In this document: positions 50,807 through 60,700 of the stretch, piece after piece
How the letters are laid out: each line of letters starts with the position of its first letter
Position numbering within the stretch: position 1 is the stretch's first letter
Assembly: GCF_004340875.1 (NCBI RefSeq)
Contig: NZ_SLXQ01000001.1
Span: forward strand, 1 to 64,000
Direction of reading: 5' to 3'
DNA length: 64,000 bases
Origin: Tamaricihabitans halophyticus
GTDB lineage: Bacteria; Actinomycetota; Actinomycetes; Mycobacteriales; Pseudonocardiaceae
The notes under the pieces: generated by a model
What the model saw: the letters and a program-made list of their open reading frames with translations, nothing else
Database searches by the model: none
Told to the model about the DNA's origin: nothing
Made by a program: the position numbers and the translations under genes

Positions 50807-52248
50807 CGCAGCGCTCCCTTGTCCAACTCGCCTACCGGCTGACCTACTCCTGAAAGCTCGAGCAACAGATCGCGCACCTCGGTCGCGGCCACCCTGCCGC
50901 TGGATTCGATCCCGGCCGGGGCCCACGGCTCGGAACACAACAACACCGGCCCGTCCGCGGCCGTATCCGGCAACCTGCCATGCGAACCGCGAACCCAGCT
51001 GCCTTCCAGCGGGACCACGTTCATCGCGTAGCGCAGGCCGACCTTCTTGCGCGCCAGATTCGCCGCGGCCTTGGCTTTGACCAGCGGATCGCGCGGGTTG
51101 AAGAACAGCTCGGCTGGGTCGTAACCGGGTTTGCGGTGGATCTCCACGCCGCGCGCGAAATCCGGCGCCGCATCCGGACGCAACCAGTAGTAGTAGCTGA
51201 ACCAGGCATCCGGTTCGGCGACCGCGACGAGCTCGCCGGCCCTGGCATGGTCCAGGCCAACTTTGGCCTGCTCCGCCCGGTCCAGCACCTGATCCACCCC
51301 TGGCAGCTCGGCGACAACGGCGCGCGCCCGAGGTAGATCCGCTTCGTCGGCCACGTAGACATGTGCCACCTGATGGTCGGCGACCGCGAACGCCCTGGAT
51401 GCCCACGGATCGAGGTATTCCATCCCCGCCTGGGTATAGACCTCGAGCAAGCCGGCCGCGCGCAACGCGCGGTTCACCGCAACCGGGCGGGACGCAGGGG
51501 TGATGCCGTACTCGCTCAACGCCACCACCGAGGCGCCAGCGGTCAACGCGTCCTGAAGTAACGGCGCGATCGCCGCGTCGGCATCGCGTGCGGCGGCGAT
51601 CGCCTGCGGCGAATCGGGACCGTAGCGCTGTAGGTCGTAGTCCAGATGCGGCAGGTACACCAGCAGCAGATCCGGCCGATGCCTGGCCAGGATGCGCCGG
51701 CTGGCCGCCACGATCCATTCGGTCGAGGCAAGCGAGGCGGTTGGGCCCCAGTACTGGAACAGTGGAAAGGCACCGAGCTCCGCGGTCAGCTCGTCGTGCA
51801 GCTCCGGCGGGCGGGTATAGCAATCCGGCGATTTCCGACCGTCAGCGTGATAGATCGGCCGGGGCGTCACCGTCCAATCGGTACTCGCGCCCATCGCGTA
51901 CCACCAGCAGACGTTCGCGGTGGTGTGCCCGGGCGCGTACCTGCGGGCGGCATCCCAGATTTTCTCCCCGGACACCAGCTTGTTGTGCTGCCGCCAGAGG
52001 TAGACCTCGCCCAGCTCCCGGAAATACCAGCCGTTGCCGACGATCCCGTGCTCGGCCGGCCGCAGGCCGGTGAGCAACGTGGACTGCGCGCTACAGGTGA
52101 CGGCGGGCAGCACGGTGCCGAGCTCGGCTTGCCAGCCTCGCTGGCCAAGCTCACGCAGCCGTGGCATATGCCCGAGTAGTTTCGGGGTCATCCCTACGAC
52201 GTCGAGTACCACCAGTGGTTTCGCACCGGGCTGGCTAACTGGCTTCAT
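50803..52248 (-). CDS. EboF-like alkaline phosphatase/phosphodiesterase family protein
   Basis: A 481-residue member of the alkaline phosphatase/nucleotide pyrophosphatase superfamily. Metal Asp in VVLDVVGM, the Thr nucleophile in [28 protein letters not shown] and [10 protein letters not shown] supply further ligands. The usual SDHG motif reads SEYG here, a conservative change at one ligand and loss of a His at the other. ATG overlaps the EboE stop. In Ebo clusters EboF is of this family. Function is unproven; the altered metal site may point to a changed activity. Confidence 0.8.
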   Translation of the reverse strand: MKPVSQPGAKPLVVLDVVGMTPKLLGHMPRLRELGQRGWQAELGTVLPAVTCSAQSTLLTGLRPAEHGIVGNGWYFRELGEVYLWRQHNKLVSGEKIWDAARRYAPGHTTANVCWWYAMGASTDWTVTPRPIYHADGRKSPDCYTRPPELHDELTAELGAFPLFQYWGPTASLASTEWIVAASRRILARHRPDLLLVYLPHLDYDLQRYGPDSPQAIAAARDADAAIAPLLQDALTAGASVVALSEYGITPASRPVAVNRALRAAGLLEVYTQAGMEYLDPWASRAFAVADHQVAHVYVADEADLPRARAVVAELPGVDQVLDRAEQAKVGLDHARAGELVAVAEPDAWFSYYYWLRPDAAPDFARGVEIHRKPGYDPAELFFNPRDPLVKAKAAANLARKKVGLRYAMNVVPLEGSWVRGSHGRLPDTAADGPVLLCSEPWAPAGIESSGRVAATEVRDLLLELSGVGQPVGELDKGALR

Positions 52249-53378
52249 ACCGCCGCCCTTTCTTCAGCAAGCACCGCATCGAGCGTTCGGTTGGCCCAAT
52301 CGAGTTCGGCCGCCGTCCCCGCGACCACATCCACCCGCGTGCTCCCGCGCGGTTCGGGCAACACCTGCCAGGTGTAGGTCTCCACCTCGAGATGCGGCAG
52401 GGGGCCCACCGCCGTGACGGCAGCCAGTGCCGCACGCAGCACTCCCGTCGTGGCCACCAGCGGTGCGGTCGGTTCGGCGTGCAGTGGGACATGGAAGTGC
52501 ACCCGCTGCGTGCCCACCCCCGGCAGCTCGGCGGCCGCCTGGGGCAGGTCGTCAATGGCATGCACCGTGCCGTCGCTCGCCCGTTCCCGCACCTGGTGCA
52601 GGTAGCGTGGCTCGGAGAACCCTGCCAGTGCCGCCCTGCCATGCGGATCGGTGGCGTCGGGAAGTTCCAGCGCGGCGGAGAGCTGCACCTTCACGATGTC
52701 CAGCCCGACCGCGTGAATGCGCGCCACCTCGGCCGCGGGGTCCGCGAACGAGACCGCTAGGTGGCAGGTATCCAGGCACAGTCCGATGAACCGCGGATCG
52801 ACGCGCCCGGTCAGCCAGTCCACCGCCGCGGCGATGTTGTCTAGTTTGGACCCTGGTTCCGGTTCGACGGCCAACCGGATCGGCCGTCCGGCCCGCGCCT
52901 CGCTGGTGCGCAGCACCCTGGTCAACTCGTCGAGTGCCATCGCGCAGCGCGTCTCCCGCGAGCTCGTCCACGGTTCGCGCCAACCGAGCGGCAGTGTGGA
53001 GATGCTGCCATAGACCGCCTGCTCGTCGAGCAGCTCGCTGAGCACCGTGACACAGTCCAATGTGTAGCGCAGCCTCGCCGGATCACTCCATGGCGGCTGG
53101 AACACCCGGTGTTTCACCACGTCGTCGTGGAAACCGCCATAGGGGAAGGCATTCATGGTGACCACCGCGAGCCCACGGGCCGTCAGCTCGGCACGCAACC
53201 GGCGGCGGCTGGCCGGTTCCGCGGCCAGCTCGGCGGCTACCGGTGCGGCCAGCCAGATGCCGAGGCCAAGCCGGTCCCAGCCCAGCCGCTCCCTGATCGG
53301 TACGGCGAAGTGGTCGAGCTGGTCAAGTACGCCGGGTAGGTCCTCGGCCGGGTGCACGTTCGTACAGTAGGAAAGCAT
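52245..53378 (-). CDS. eboE: EboE, TIM-barrel metabolite traffic protein
   Basis: A 377-residue protein of the xylose-isomerase-like TIM-barrel superfamily. MLSYCTNVHPAEDLPGVLDQ is the conserved EboE start, and the barrel contains VVTMNAFPYGGFH, LAVEPEPGSKLDN and FIGLCLDTCHLAVSF. ATG at 53378 has GGAGG 11 bases upstream; a GTG at 53390 overlaps the eboB stop. EboE is one of the signature proteins of Ebo clusters; its exact reaction is unknown. Confidence 0.85.
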   Translation of the reverse strand: MLSYCTNVHPAEDLPGVLDQLDHFAVPIRERLGWDRLGLGIWLAAPVAAELAAEPASRRRLRAELTARGLAVVTMNAFPYGGFHDDVVKHRVFQPPWSDPARLRYTLDCVTVLSELLDEQAVYGSISTLPLGWREPWTSSRETRCAMALDELTRVLRTSEARAGRPIRLAVEPEPGSKLDNIAAAVDWLTGRVDPRFIGLCLDTCHLAVSFADPAAEVARIHAVGLDIVKVQLSAALELPDATDPHGRAALAGFSEPRYLHQVRERASDGTVHAIDDLPQAAAELPGVGTQRVHFHVPLHAEPTAPLVATTGVLRAALAAVTAVGPLPHLEVETYTWQVLPEPRGSTRVDVVAGTAAELDWANRTLDAVLAEERAAV

Positions 53379-53379
53379 C

Positions 53380-54255
53380 TCAGCCGTCACCTCCCGGCCG
53401 GCCGCCGCGCAATACCGAGTTACCCGCGAAGGTCTCGGCATCCGGACCGGATCCGGCGAGACCGTCCAGCAACAGCCGGCCGCTCTGCCCGTAGAACTCG
53501 ACCGGGTTGTCCCACAACACCTTCCCGATCTCGGTGTCCGTGAAGCCAGCCGCTCGCATGGTGGTCGCCACCGCGTGTGTCTTCAGCGGATCGGACCGGC
53601 CCCAGTCGGCAGCCGAGTTCACCAGCACGCGATCGGTGCCGTACTCGCGGAGCAGCTGAACCATCCGGTGTTCGTCCATCTTGGTATCCGGGTAGATGGA
53701 GAACCCCATCCAGCAGCCGGATTCCGCGACCATCCCGACGGTCGGCTCGTTCAGGTGGTCGATCACCACCCTGTCCGGAGGCAGTCCGGATTCGGCGACC
53801 ACGTCGAGGCTCCGGCGCGTGCCGGTGAGTTTGTCTCGATGTGGGGTGTGTACGAGCGCGGGAAGTTCGTGCTCGACGGCGAGTTCCAACTGCCTGGCGA
53901 AGGCCGCGTCCTCCTCGGCGGTCATCGAGTCGTAGCCAACCTCGCCGACCGCGACCACCCCGTCCTTGGCCAGATAGTGCGGTAGCACGTCCAGAACCGG
54001 GGTGCACCGGGGATCGTTGGCTTCCTTCGGGTTCAGCGCGATGGTGCAGTGGTGCCGGATACCGAACTGTGCGGCGCGAAAGCGTTCCCAGCCGAGCAGG
54101 CCGTCGAAGTAGTCGGTGAACGAACCGACGCTGGTACGGGGCTGACCGAGCCAGAAAGCCGGTTCGGTCAGCGCGCGTACGCCTGCCGCGTACATCGCCT
54201 CGTAGTCAGCGGTGGTCCGCGAGGTCATATGGATATGTGGATCGAATATCCGCAT
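53380..54255 (-). CDS. eboB: EboB, TatD-type metal-dependent hydrolase
   Basis: A 291-residue TatD-family hydrolase. The metal site is complete: HxH in FDPHIHMTS, Glu in AVGEVGYDS, His in LVHTPHRDK, His in VIDHLNEPT and Asp in VNSAADWGRSDP. The first ATG overlaps the TIM/EboA stop by one base (TGATG). In Ebo clusters EboB is of this family; the substrate is unknown. Confidence 0.87.
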   Translation of the reverse strand: MRIFDPHIHMTSRTTADYEAMYAAGVRALTEPAFWLGQPRTSVGSFTDYFDGLLGWERFRAAQFGIRHHCTIALNPKEANDPRCTPVLDVLPHYLAKDGVVAVGEVGYDSMTAEEDAAFARQLELAVEHELPALVHTPHRDKLTGTRRSLDVVAESGLPPDRVVIDHLNEPTVGMVAESGCWMGFSIYPDTKMDEHRMVQLLREYGTDRVLVNSAADWGRSDPLKTHAVATTMRAAGFTDTEIGKVLWDNPVEFYGQSGRLLLDGLAGSGPDAETFAGNSVLRGGRPGGDG

Positions 54256-55685
54256 CACTGGCTCCCCTCGAGCAATCGGCGAGCATCCGCCGGCACCTGC
54301 CGACCGGCGGCCGTTCGTTCCGCCGCGAAATCGCGCACCATGCGTCGTAGTTCCGCGTCGCTTCTGCGGTCCAGCCCGGCGACCGCTTCGGTCGGTACCC
54401 CGACGAACAGGCATTTGAGCACCCCGTGTCGCCAGGAATGCTGATCGAGCTCCCGTTCGGCGAACGGCCCGAGCGCGGCGGCGATCAACCGGGTGTCGTT
54501 GGTGCGCAAGGCATCCGCGACGATCGGTAGGCCGGCCGCACCGGCCTCCGGGCCGAGTTCGGCCAGCCCGCGCAGTACGCCACGGCGTTCCGCGTCATCG
54601 CCGTACCGGTACAGCTCGGCCAGCTCCGCGGCGACCTCAGCCGCGTCATGGTTGCGCACCAGTACGCCGATCAGCTGACGTCGCGCGAGATCGTCGACGG
54701 TGCCATACACCAGCCCCGCCGGATCCTCGGCGGACCGCAGCGGCTGCCGGCCGACCTTCCTGCCAACCGCGGGGAACAAACCCCGGATCGCGGTCAACTC
54801 GGTCGCGACCCGTTGTTCCGCCTCGGCCAGCCAGGGATGCGGGCTCACCTGGCGCCAGGCTGCGCGAAGCGCGTCCATCGAGCGTGCCGCGACCACCGGC
54901 GCGGCGTGGCTGTGCCTCGGCAACTCGACGGCCGCGACTCCACGATAGTCCACTTCGGATAGAGCGGCGAACCCTTCGGCCAGGTTCACCTCCCCGGTAC
55001 CGAACTCGAGATGCTCGTGCACACCGCTGCGCATATCGTCGAGCTGCACGTTCACCAGCAGTGGCCCGGCCTGCCGGATACAGTCGGCGAGACTGTCGGT
55101 TTCCACCGCGATGCAGTGCCCGATATCCAGGGTAATGCCGAGCAGCGATGGTTCGCCGAGTTCCGCGCGCAGCCGCAGCGCGTCCGCCAATCGCTCCACG
55201 AACATACCCGGTTCGGGTTCCAGGCCAAGCGGTACACCCACCTGTTCGGCCCGCGTAAGCACCGTGCCGGTTCCGTCCAGCATCCGCTGCCAGGCCCGTT
55301 CGTCCGGCAGCTCAACCGGTTTGCTACCGGACCAGTAGGACACGCAGTCCGCGCCGAGTTCGCTGGCGATCTCCAGCGCGCGCTGGAGAAAGTCCAGCCG
55401 CGGGCCGGGTTCGTCGTCCAGTAACGTCGGCGCGTGTTTGGCACGCGGATCGAGTAGATAGCGCGCCCCGGTCTCCACCACGACGCGCAGGCCGAGCTCT
55501 CGTAGTCGACCGGCCAGCCTGCGTGCCTGCGCGGTGGCATCCGGGGCGAACGGGTCGAGATGGTGATGGTCCAGGGTGAGCGCGATGCCGGTGTAACCGA
55601 GCTCGGCGATGATCTCCACCGCGTCGTCGAGCCGATGGTTGGCGAACCCGTTGGTGCCGTAGCCGAATCGAAGGCCCGTGCTCAT
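54255..55685 (-). CDS. eboA: TIM-barrel protein fused to an EboA domain
   Basis: A 476-residue two-domain protein. Residues 1-295 are a xylose-isomerase-like TIM barrel (RFGYGTNGFANHRLDDAVEI, LGLEPEPGMFVERL, LGITLDIGHCIAVE, AAVELPRHSH). Residues about 325-476 match EboA: FPAVGRKVGRQPL, a helical HEAT-like array (LVRNHDAAEVAAELAELYRY), QHSWRHGVLKCLFVG, AVAGLDRRSDAELRRMVRDF and AAGRQVPADARRLL. EboA is usually a separate protein, so this is a fusion. ATG overlaps the eboC stop. The fusion implies that EboA works with a sugar-isomerase-type partner. Confidence 0.8.
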   Translation of the reverse strand: MSTGLRFGYGTNGFANHRLDDAVEIIAELGYTGIALTLDHHHLDPFAPDATAQARRLAGRLRELGLRVVVETGARYLLDPRAKHAPTLLDDEPGPRLDFLQRALEIASELGADCVSYWSGSKPVELPDERAWQRMLDGTGTVLTRAEQVGVPLGLEPEPGMFVERLADALRLRAELGEPSLLGITLDIGHCIAVETDSLADCIRQAGPLLVNVQLDDMRSGVHEHLEFGTGEVNLAEGFAALSEVDYRGVAAVELPRHSHAAPVVAARSMDALRAAWRQVSPHPWLAEAEQRVATELTAIRGLFPAVGRKVGRQPLRSAEDPAGLVYGTVDDLARRQLIGVLVRNHDAAEVAAELAELYRYGDDAERRGVLRGLAELGPEAGAAGLPIVADALRTNDTRLIAAALGPFAERELDQHSWRHGVLKCLFVGVPTEAVAGLDRRSDAELRRMVRDFAAERTAAGRQVPADARRLLEGSQ

Positions 55686-56536
55686 GTCGGGCTCACCCGC
55701 TTCGCCAGCCGGCGCGCCAGCGGCAAGCCCGCGCCGAGTAACGCCGCGGTCCACCGGCTGCCCCTGCGGGCAAGCACCGTTGCCTGTAACGGGACCATGC
55801 CGTGGATTCCGGCCGCGGTCGCCGCACGCACGGCCGGCGCGGCCGGTTCCCGTACCGCCTGCCACTGTGCGGTGCCCACGGTGCCGGCATAGACCGCACC
55901 CCAACCGGCCGCGGCTACCCGATCGCGCGGAAACCGCGCCCGGCCACTCAGCGCGGTCACCGCGGCTACGGCCGTGGTACCGAGCGCGAACCGTGCGGTT
56001 GACCGCGCCGCGCCGTGCACCTCACCGGCGGACAACGCGGTCACCGCGTAGGTATGCGCGCCGATCGCGGCAACCGTCGGCAGCGCTTCGCGTTGCCGGG
56101 AGCCGCTGGCCCCGAGCAGCACGTCCAGTGCTCGGCAACTGGCCATTCCCGCCGGTCCGAACGCGGTGGGTTTCAGCGTCGTGTCATAAGCCCAGATGGC
56201 CGCGGCCAGCGCGGTGGCGGTGCCGAACCCGCGGCGCCCACCGCCGAGCCCGGCGAGCGCCAGCCCCGCGCCGGTCAACCCGGCAGCCGTGCCGAACGCG
56301 GCACCGGGACTGATCCGACCGGACGGAATGGGGCGCTCCGGTCGTTCCACCGCGTCCAGGGCACGATCCGCCCAGTCGTTCAGCGCCATTCCCGACCAGT
56401 ACAGCGCCACCGAGGCGAGCGGCAGCAGCAACCTCCTGCCACGCATCGGCGCGCCCACACTGGCCGCACCGGCAAGCGAGTCACCGAGCACGCTCAACGC
56501 GGCCGGTGCCCTTACCAGGTCCACAATGGTCTTCAC
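55682..56536 (-). CDS. eboC: EboC/SCO3242-like UbiA prenyltransferase
   Basis: A 284-residue polytopic UbiA-superfamily protein. The first Asp-rich motif is LNDWADRALDAVERPERPIP (first 20 residues) and the second is IWAYDTTLKPTAFG. It transfers a prenyl group to an acceptor. GTG start overlapping the stop of the synthase gene (GTGA). Related to SCO3242 of Streptomyces. The acceptor is probably the cyclitol or sugar made by the neighbouring synthase. Confidence 0.87.
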   Translation of the reverse strand: MKTIVDLVRAPAALSVLGDSLAGAASVGAPMRGRRLLLPLASVALYWSGMALNDWADRALDAVERPERPIPSGRISPGAAFGTAAGLTGAGLALAGLGGGRRGFGTATALAAAIWAYDTTLKPTAFGPAGMASCRALDVLLGASGSRQREALPTVAAIGAHTYAVTALSAGEVHGAARSTARFALGTTAVAAVTALSGRARFPRDRVAAAGWGAVYAGTVGTAQWQAVREPAAPAVRAATAAGIHGMVPLQATVLARRGSRWTAALLGAGLPLARRLAKRVSPT

Positions 56537-57705
56537 CCTTGCGCTCCTTCCGCATGCAGACCGCCAATCCAGTCGGCCAGCTCGCGCGCTTGCTCGGCAA
56601 GCCGGTGCTCGGTGCTACCTAACGGGTCCTTGAAGAAGAAGCCAAGCGCGCCAAGCGCGCCCCGCTCGCCGGCCCTGCGAGCGGCGGTGACCAGTCGTGT
56701 CAGGTCCAGGATCAGCGGCGCCGCCAGCGCCGAGTCGTAGCCATTCCAGGTGAACTGCAAGGTCAGCTGGGTGCCGAGGAAACCCTCTACGGATACGTGA
56801 TCCCATGCGGTTTTCTGTTCGCCGAGCTCCGGGACATTGTCGATATGCAGCGGCGCGGTCACCTCCTCGCCGAGCAACGCGGCAAGACCACGTCCCTTGC
56901 TGGCCAGCTTGCCGCGCACCTGCTCGGCATCGGCGAGGGTCGCACCGTCGCCACCGCCAAGCAGGTTGGTACCCGCCCAGGAACGCACCCGCAGGGCGCG
57001 CTCGGTGAACATCGGCGCCAATGCGGTGCGCAGCAATGTCTCGCCGGTTTTACCGTCCGCGCCGGCATAGGGCAGCCCGGATCTCTCGGCGAGCGCCCGC
57101 AGCGCGGGTACCCGGATGCCCAGCGAGGGCGTGAACTCCACGTAGGCGCAGCCAGCCCGCACGGCCGCGTACGCCGCCACCGAGCTTGGCGGCAGCACGG
57201 TGCGTGCCGGATCGCGCAGCGCGGCGTCCAGCGCCGCGAGGTCGTCGTGTTCCGGCAGTTCGGGAAACGGTGCTTCGGTTGACGAAACGTTGACCACCAC
57301 GACCTGCTCGAGATCGTGGCTATGCTGGAATCGGGCGATATCGGCGGCCATCCGGTCAATCGCGGCCGCGGCGGGTTCGTGTGCTTCGGCTGGGTGGTAA
57401 CCATGCCGGATCTCCGCGCTTACCGCTCGTAGGTCATCCGCGATCGCCGGCACGATGCGGTGCGGTAGCACGCCGGCATCGGCTAGCTGCTCCGCCCGTT
57501 TGGCCAACGGCTGATGCGCGATATCGTGCCCGCCGACGACCAGTTCGGTCCAGCCGGGGAACAGTTCATGCGCCAGTTCGGGCCGCGCGGTCACGCAACC
57601 AACCGGCTCAACAAGGTTCGCCCGCAACGCGAGTAGGCCGGTGATCGCGGTGGTCGCGACCGAGCCGCGTGCGCCGACCAACCACAGTCCAGTTGCTTTC
57701 GCCAT
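56533..57705 (-). CDS. Inositol-3-phosphate-synthase-like protein
   Basis: A 390-residue protein of the myo-inositol-1-phosphate synthase family. VGARGSVATTAITGLLAL binds NAD; VVVNVSSTEAPFPEL, PYAGADGKTGETLLRTALAP and SWAGTNLLGGGDG, plus LTLQFTWNGYDSALAAPLIL, are the family motifs. ATG with GGGAGG about nine bases upstream. It sits where Ebo clusters elsewhere have EboD (3-dehydroquinate-synthase-like). Both are NAD-dependent sugar-phosphate cyclases, so it may replace EboD. It could also be a housekeeping inositol synthase used elsewhere. Confidence 0.88.
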   Translation of the reverse strand: MAKATGLWLVGARGSVATTAITGLLALRANLVEPVGCVTARPELAHELFPGWTELVVGGHDIAHQPLAKRAEQLADAGVLPHRIVPAIADDLRAVSAEIRHGYHPAEAHEPAAAAIDRMAADIARFQHSHDLEQVVVVNVSSTEAPFPELPEHDDLAALDAALRDPARTVLPPSSVAAYAAVRAGCAYVEFTPSLGIRVPALRALAERSGLPYAGADGKTGETLLRTALAPMFTERALRVRSWAGTNLLGGGDGATLADAEQVRGKLASKGRGLAALLGEEVTAPLHIDNVPELGEQKTAWDHVSVEGFLGTQLTLQFTWNGYDSALAAPLILDLTRLVTAARRAGERGALGALGFFFKDPLGSTEHRLAEQARELADWIGGLHAEGAQG

Positions 57706-57730
57706 CTTTCGACACCTCCCGAAAGGCCCA

Positions 57731-57763
57731 AGCTTGGGGTGCACGGCCGGTGCACCCCAAGCT
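57731..57763. terminator. Perfect 14-bp-stem hairpin between the sugar-oxidase gene and the Ebo genes
   Basis: AGCTTGGGGTGCAC at 57731-57744, loop GGCCG, GTGCACCCCAAGCT at 57750-57763. The stem is perfect over 14 bp. It lies seven bases after the stop of the upstream gene and 25 bases before the synthase start. There is no T tract. It most likely terminates or attenuates transcription, splitting the series into two units or setting their ratio. Confidence 0.8.
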
Positions 57764-57770
57764 GTAGGAC

Positions 57771-60700
57771 TTACTCTGTGATCCGAACGTTGCGGAAGTG
57801 CACTTCGTCGGCATCACCGTGGTTCTGCAGGCCGACGAATCCGCTCGTCAGGTCCCGCTCCGGGTCGGTACTGGCGAATTCGTTGATCAGCACCTCATTC
57901 AGGAACACCTTGATCGTCTGGTCCTCGACCACGATCTCGTAGGAGTTCCATTCGCCCGGCGGCTTCAGGGCTTCATCGCGTTTGGCGATATCGGCTGACT
58001 GGAAGTCGTAGATCGAACCGGTGGTCTTGTCCGGATCATCGGTGGCGTCGATCTGCACTTCGTAGCCGGTGTTCACCGCATGCCACGGATCATCACCGGG
58101 TTCCTCGAAGCCCACGAATACCCCGGAGTTGTCGTCCCCGGTCATCTTCCAGTCCAGTTTGAGCGAGTACGCGTCGAACTCCTCGCCGTACCAGAGCAGC
58201 CCCATCCCGCCGGTCGACCTGATGGTGCAGTCTTCCTGCTGGAACTCGAACTCGCCCGGTCCAGCCTGCCGCCAGTTGGCGAGACTTTCTTGGGTTCCAT
58301 CGAACAGGGCGCGGTAGCCGTCCTCCGGCTCGGTTGGCTCGCAGGCCACCGGTTCCGGCTGCTCTGGATCTTTCGGCTGCTCTGGTGCTTCCGGTGGCTC
58401 GGGCTGCGCCGGTGGCGGTTCCTCACCTGGTGCGCCGCTGGCGCTTGGCGGAGCAGCCACCCCGTCGCCCTCGGCGGCGAGCATGTCCAGATCGAACAGG
58501 TTCGAACCAGAACCGTTGAACACCAGGTAAAGCGGGCCTGTTTCGCCAGGATCCTCGATCGGCGTTGCCGGCAGATCCTCGTACTGATCGACCCCACCGG
58601 TATCGGTCACCTCGACACTGTGCACCAGCGGGCCGTCTGGCGCCCCCGCGTGCACATCGATCGTGCCACCTGGACCACCGGAGGAAACCCGGTAGCCGAT
58701 CCCGGTCAACCCGGTCAGATTCGTCGGTTCGAACTTGATCCAGTCGCCAGGGTCGATCCCGCCGACACGCTTACCGCCCTTTGCGCCCTCGTGCTCGACA
58801 ACCTCAACGCCTTCGGCCTCGTCGAAGAACTCGGCCTGCTTGTGCTTCGGCTGCAGCACGTTCTGCCCGGAACCGGTAAGCGGCGGCACATCGCCAGCGC
58901 CGTTATCGGTGTAGCTGGCATTGATCACGCCAAACACATTGGCGTCCATGCCATGCCCTTCATCGGCCGGCGTTTCGATCGTCCCTTCGCAACCGGTCTC
59001 GCGGCTCAACGGATGACCGTGATTGTCGTGCCCGAGGATGTATTCCACGGTCACCTTCGAACAGTCGATCTCGCCGTCTTCCGGATCGGTGACCGTGACC
59101 TTGAACGGAACCTGGTCCCCGAAGCCGAAGAAGCCACCATCCACCGGCTGCTCGACCTCCACCGTCGGAGCGGTGTTGCCCACCGTGATGACCACACTCG
59201 CGTAGCCGGTGAGGCCGGACTCGTCAGTCACCGCGAGTTTCGCCGAGTAGCTGCCCGGCTCGGTGTAGGTGAACTCGGTCGGGCCCTGTTCGGTCGAGTC
59301 GACTTCCCCGTCGTTGTTGAAGTCCCAGGCGTACTCAACAGCCTCGCCGTCCGGATCGTTGGTCCCTTCCGGATCGAACTTGGCGGTAAGTGGTGCGGGA
59401 CCGTTGGTGGTGTCCGCGCTGAGCTGGACCTGTGGTGTGCGCTTGCCCTGGGTGTAGTCGATGCGATACAGCGCCGAGTCTTCCGCCCCACCAAAGTAAC
59501 CGCTGCCGTAGTCCAGTACGTACAGCGAGCCGTCCGGCCCGAACTCGATGTTCATCGGCCGGACCAGATCCATCGAATCGAAGAACGGCTTGATCTCGCC
59601 GGGCGAACCATCCTCGCCGACCGAGATCTCCTTGATCCAACCCCGATCCCATTCATAAGCGAAGTTCTTGCCGTCGAAGTACTCGGGGAACTTGGTTTCC
59701 TCCTCGATCGACTCATCGAAGCGGTAGACCGGCCCACCCATCGGCGATTCCGGGCCACTGCCGAACTCGGGGACGGACCCGTCGTCGTAAGGAATCCATG
59801 CGGGCTGAGCCGGCGGCAACTCGGTGAGCCCGGTGTTGTTCGGGCTCTCGTTTCGTGGCGCCGCACAGTCAAACGGCTCACCGGAGTTACCGGACTCGAA
59901 GTCGTAGTCCCGGTACGGTTCGTTGTCGCCGACGCAGTACGGCCAGCCGTAGTTACCCGGCTCCTTGATCAGATTGAACTCGACCATACCCGCCGGGCCA
60001 CGATCCGGGTTCGCCGATCCGGCGTCCGGACCGTAATCACCGAGATAGATCCAACCCGTTTCGTGGTCCACGGCGAACCGGAACGGGTTGCGGAAACCCA
60101 TCGCGTAGATTTCCGGCTTTGTTCCTTCGGCGCCCGGTTTGAACAGGTTTCCTTCCGGAACGGTATAGCTGCCGTCCTCGGCTACCGTGATCCGCAGCAG
60201 TTTGCCACGCAGATCATTGGTGTTCGCCGCCGATCGTTGCCCATCAAAGGCGGGGTTGCGGTTCTCCCGTTCGTCGATCGGCGTGTAACCGTCCGATGAG
60301 AACGGGTTCGTGTCGTCTCCCGTGGACAGCAGCAGATTGCCGTCGGCATCGAAATCGATTTCCCCACCTGCGTGGCAGCAGGTGCCACGGTCCGCGGCAA
60401 CCCGGAGGATCTGCTGCTCGCTGGCGAGGTCGAGGGTCCCCTCCTCGGTAAGCTTGTACCGGGCGAGCTGGTTGTAACCCTGGAACGGCTCAAAGTCCGC
60501 GCTGCTGCCCTCTTCTGGGGCCTCCCCTTCCGGGGTTTCCAACGGTGGCGCGTAGTACAGGTACACCCAGCGGTTTTCCGCGAAGTTCGGGTCGATCGCG
60601 ACGCCTTGCATACCGTCTTCGTCATGCGTGTAGACGTCGATATCGGCGGCCAGCGTGGTGCTCGCTTCCGGCGTGGTCAGCATGACGCGACCGTCCCGCG

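Noticed and set aside
58080-60299. Long open frame of 739 codons on the plus strand
   Set aside because: Antisense shadow of the PQQ-type dehydrogenase gene; no recognisable domain.
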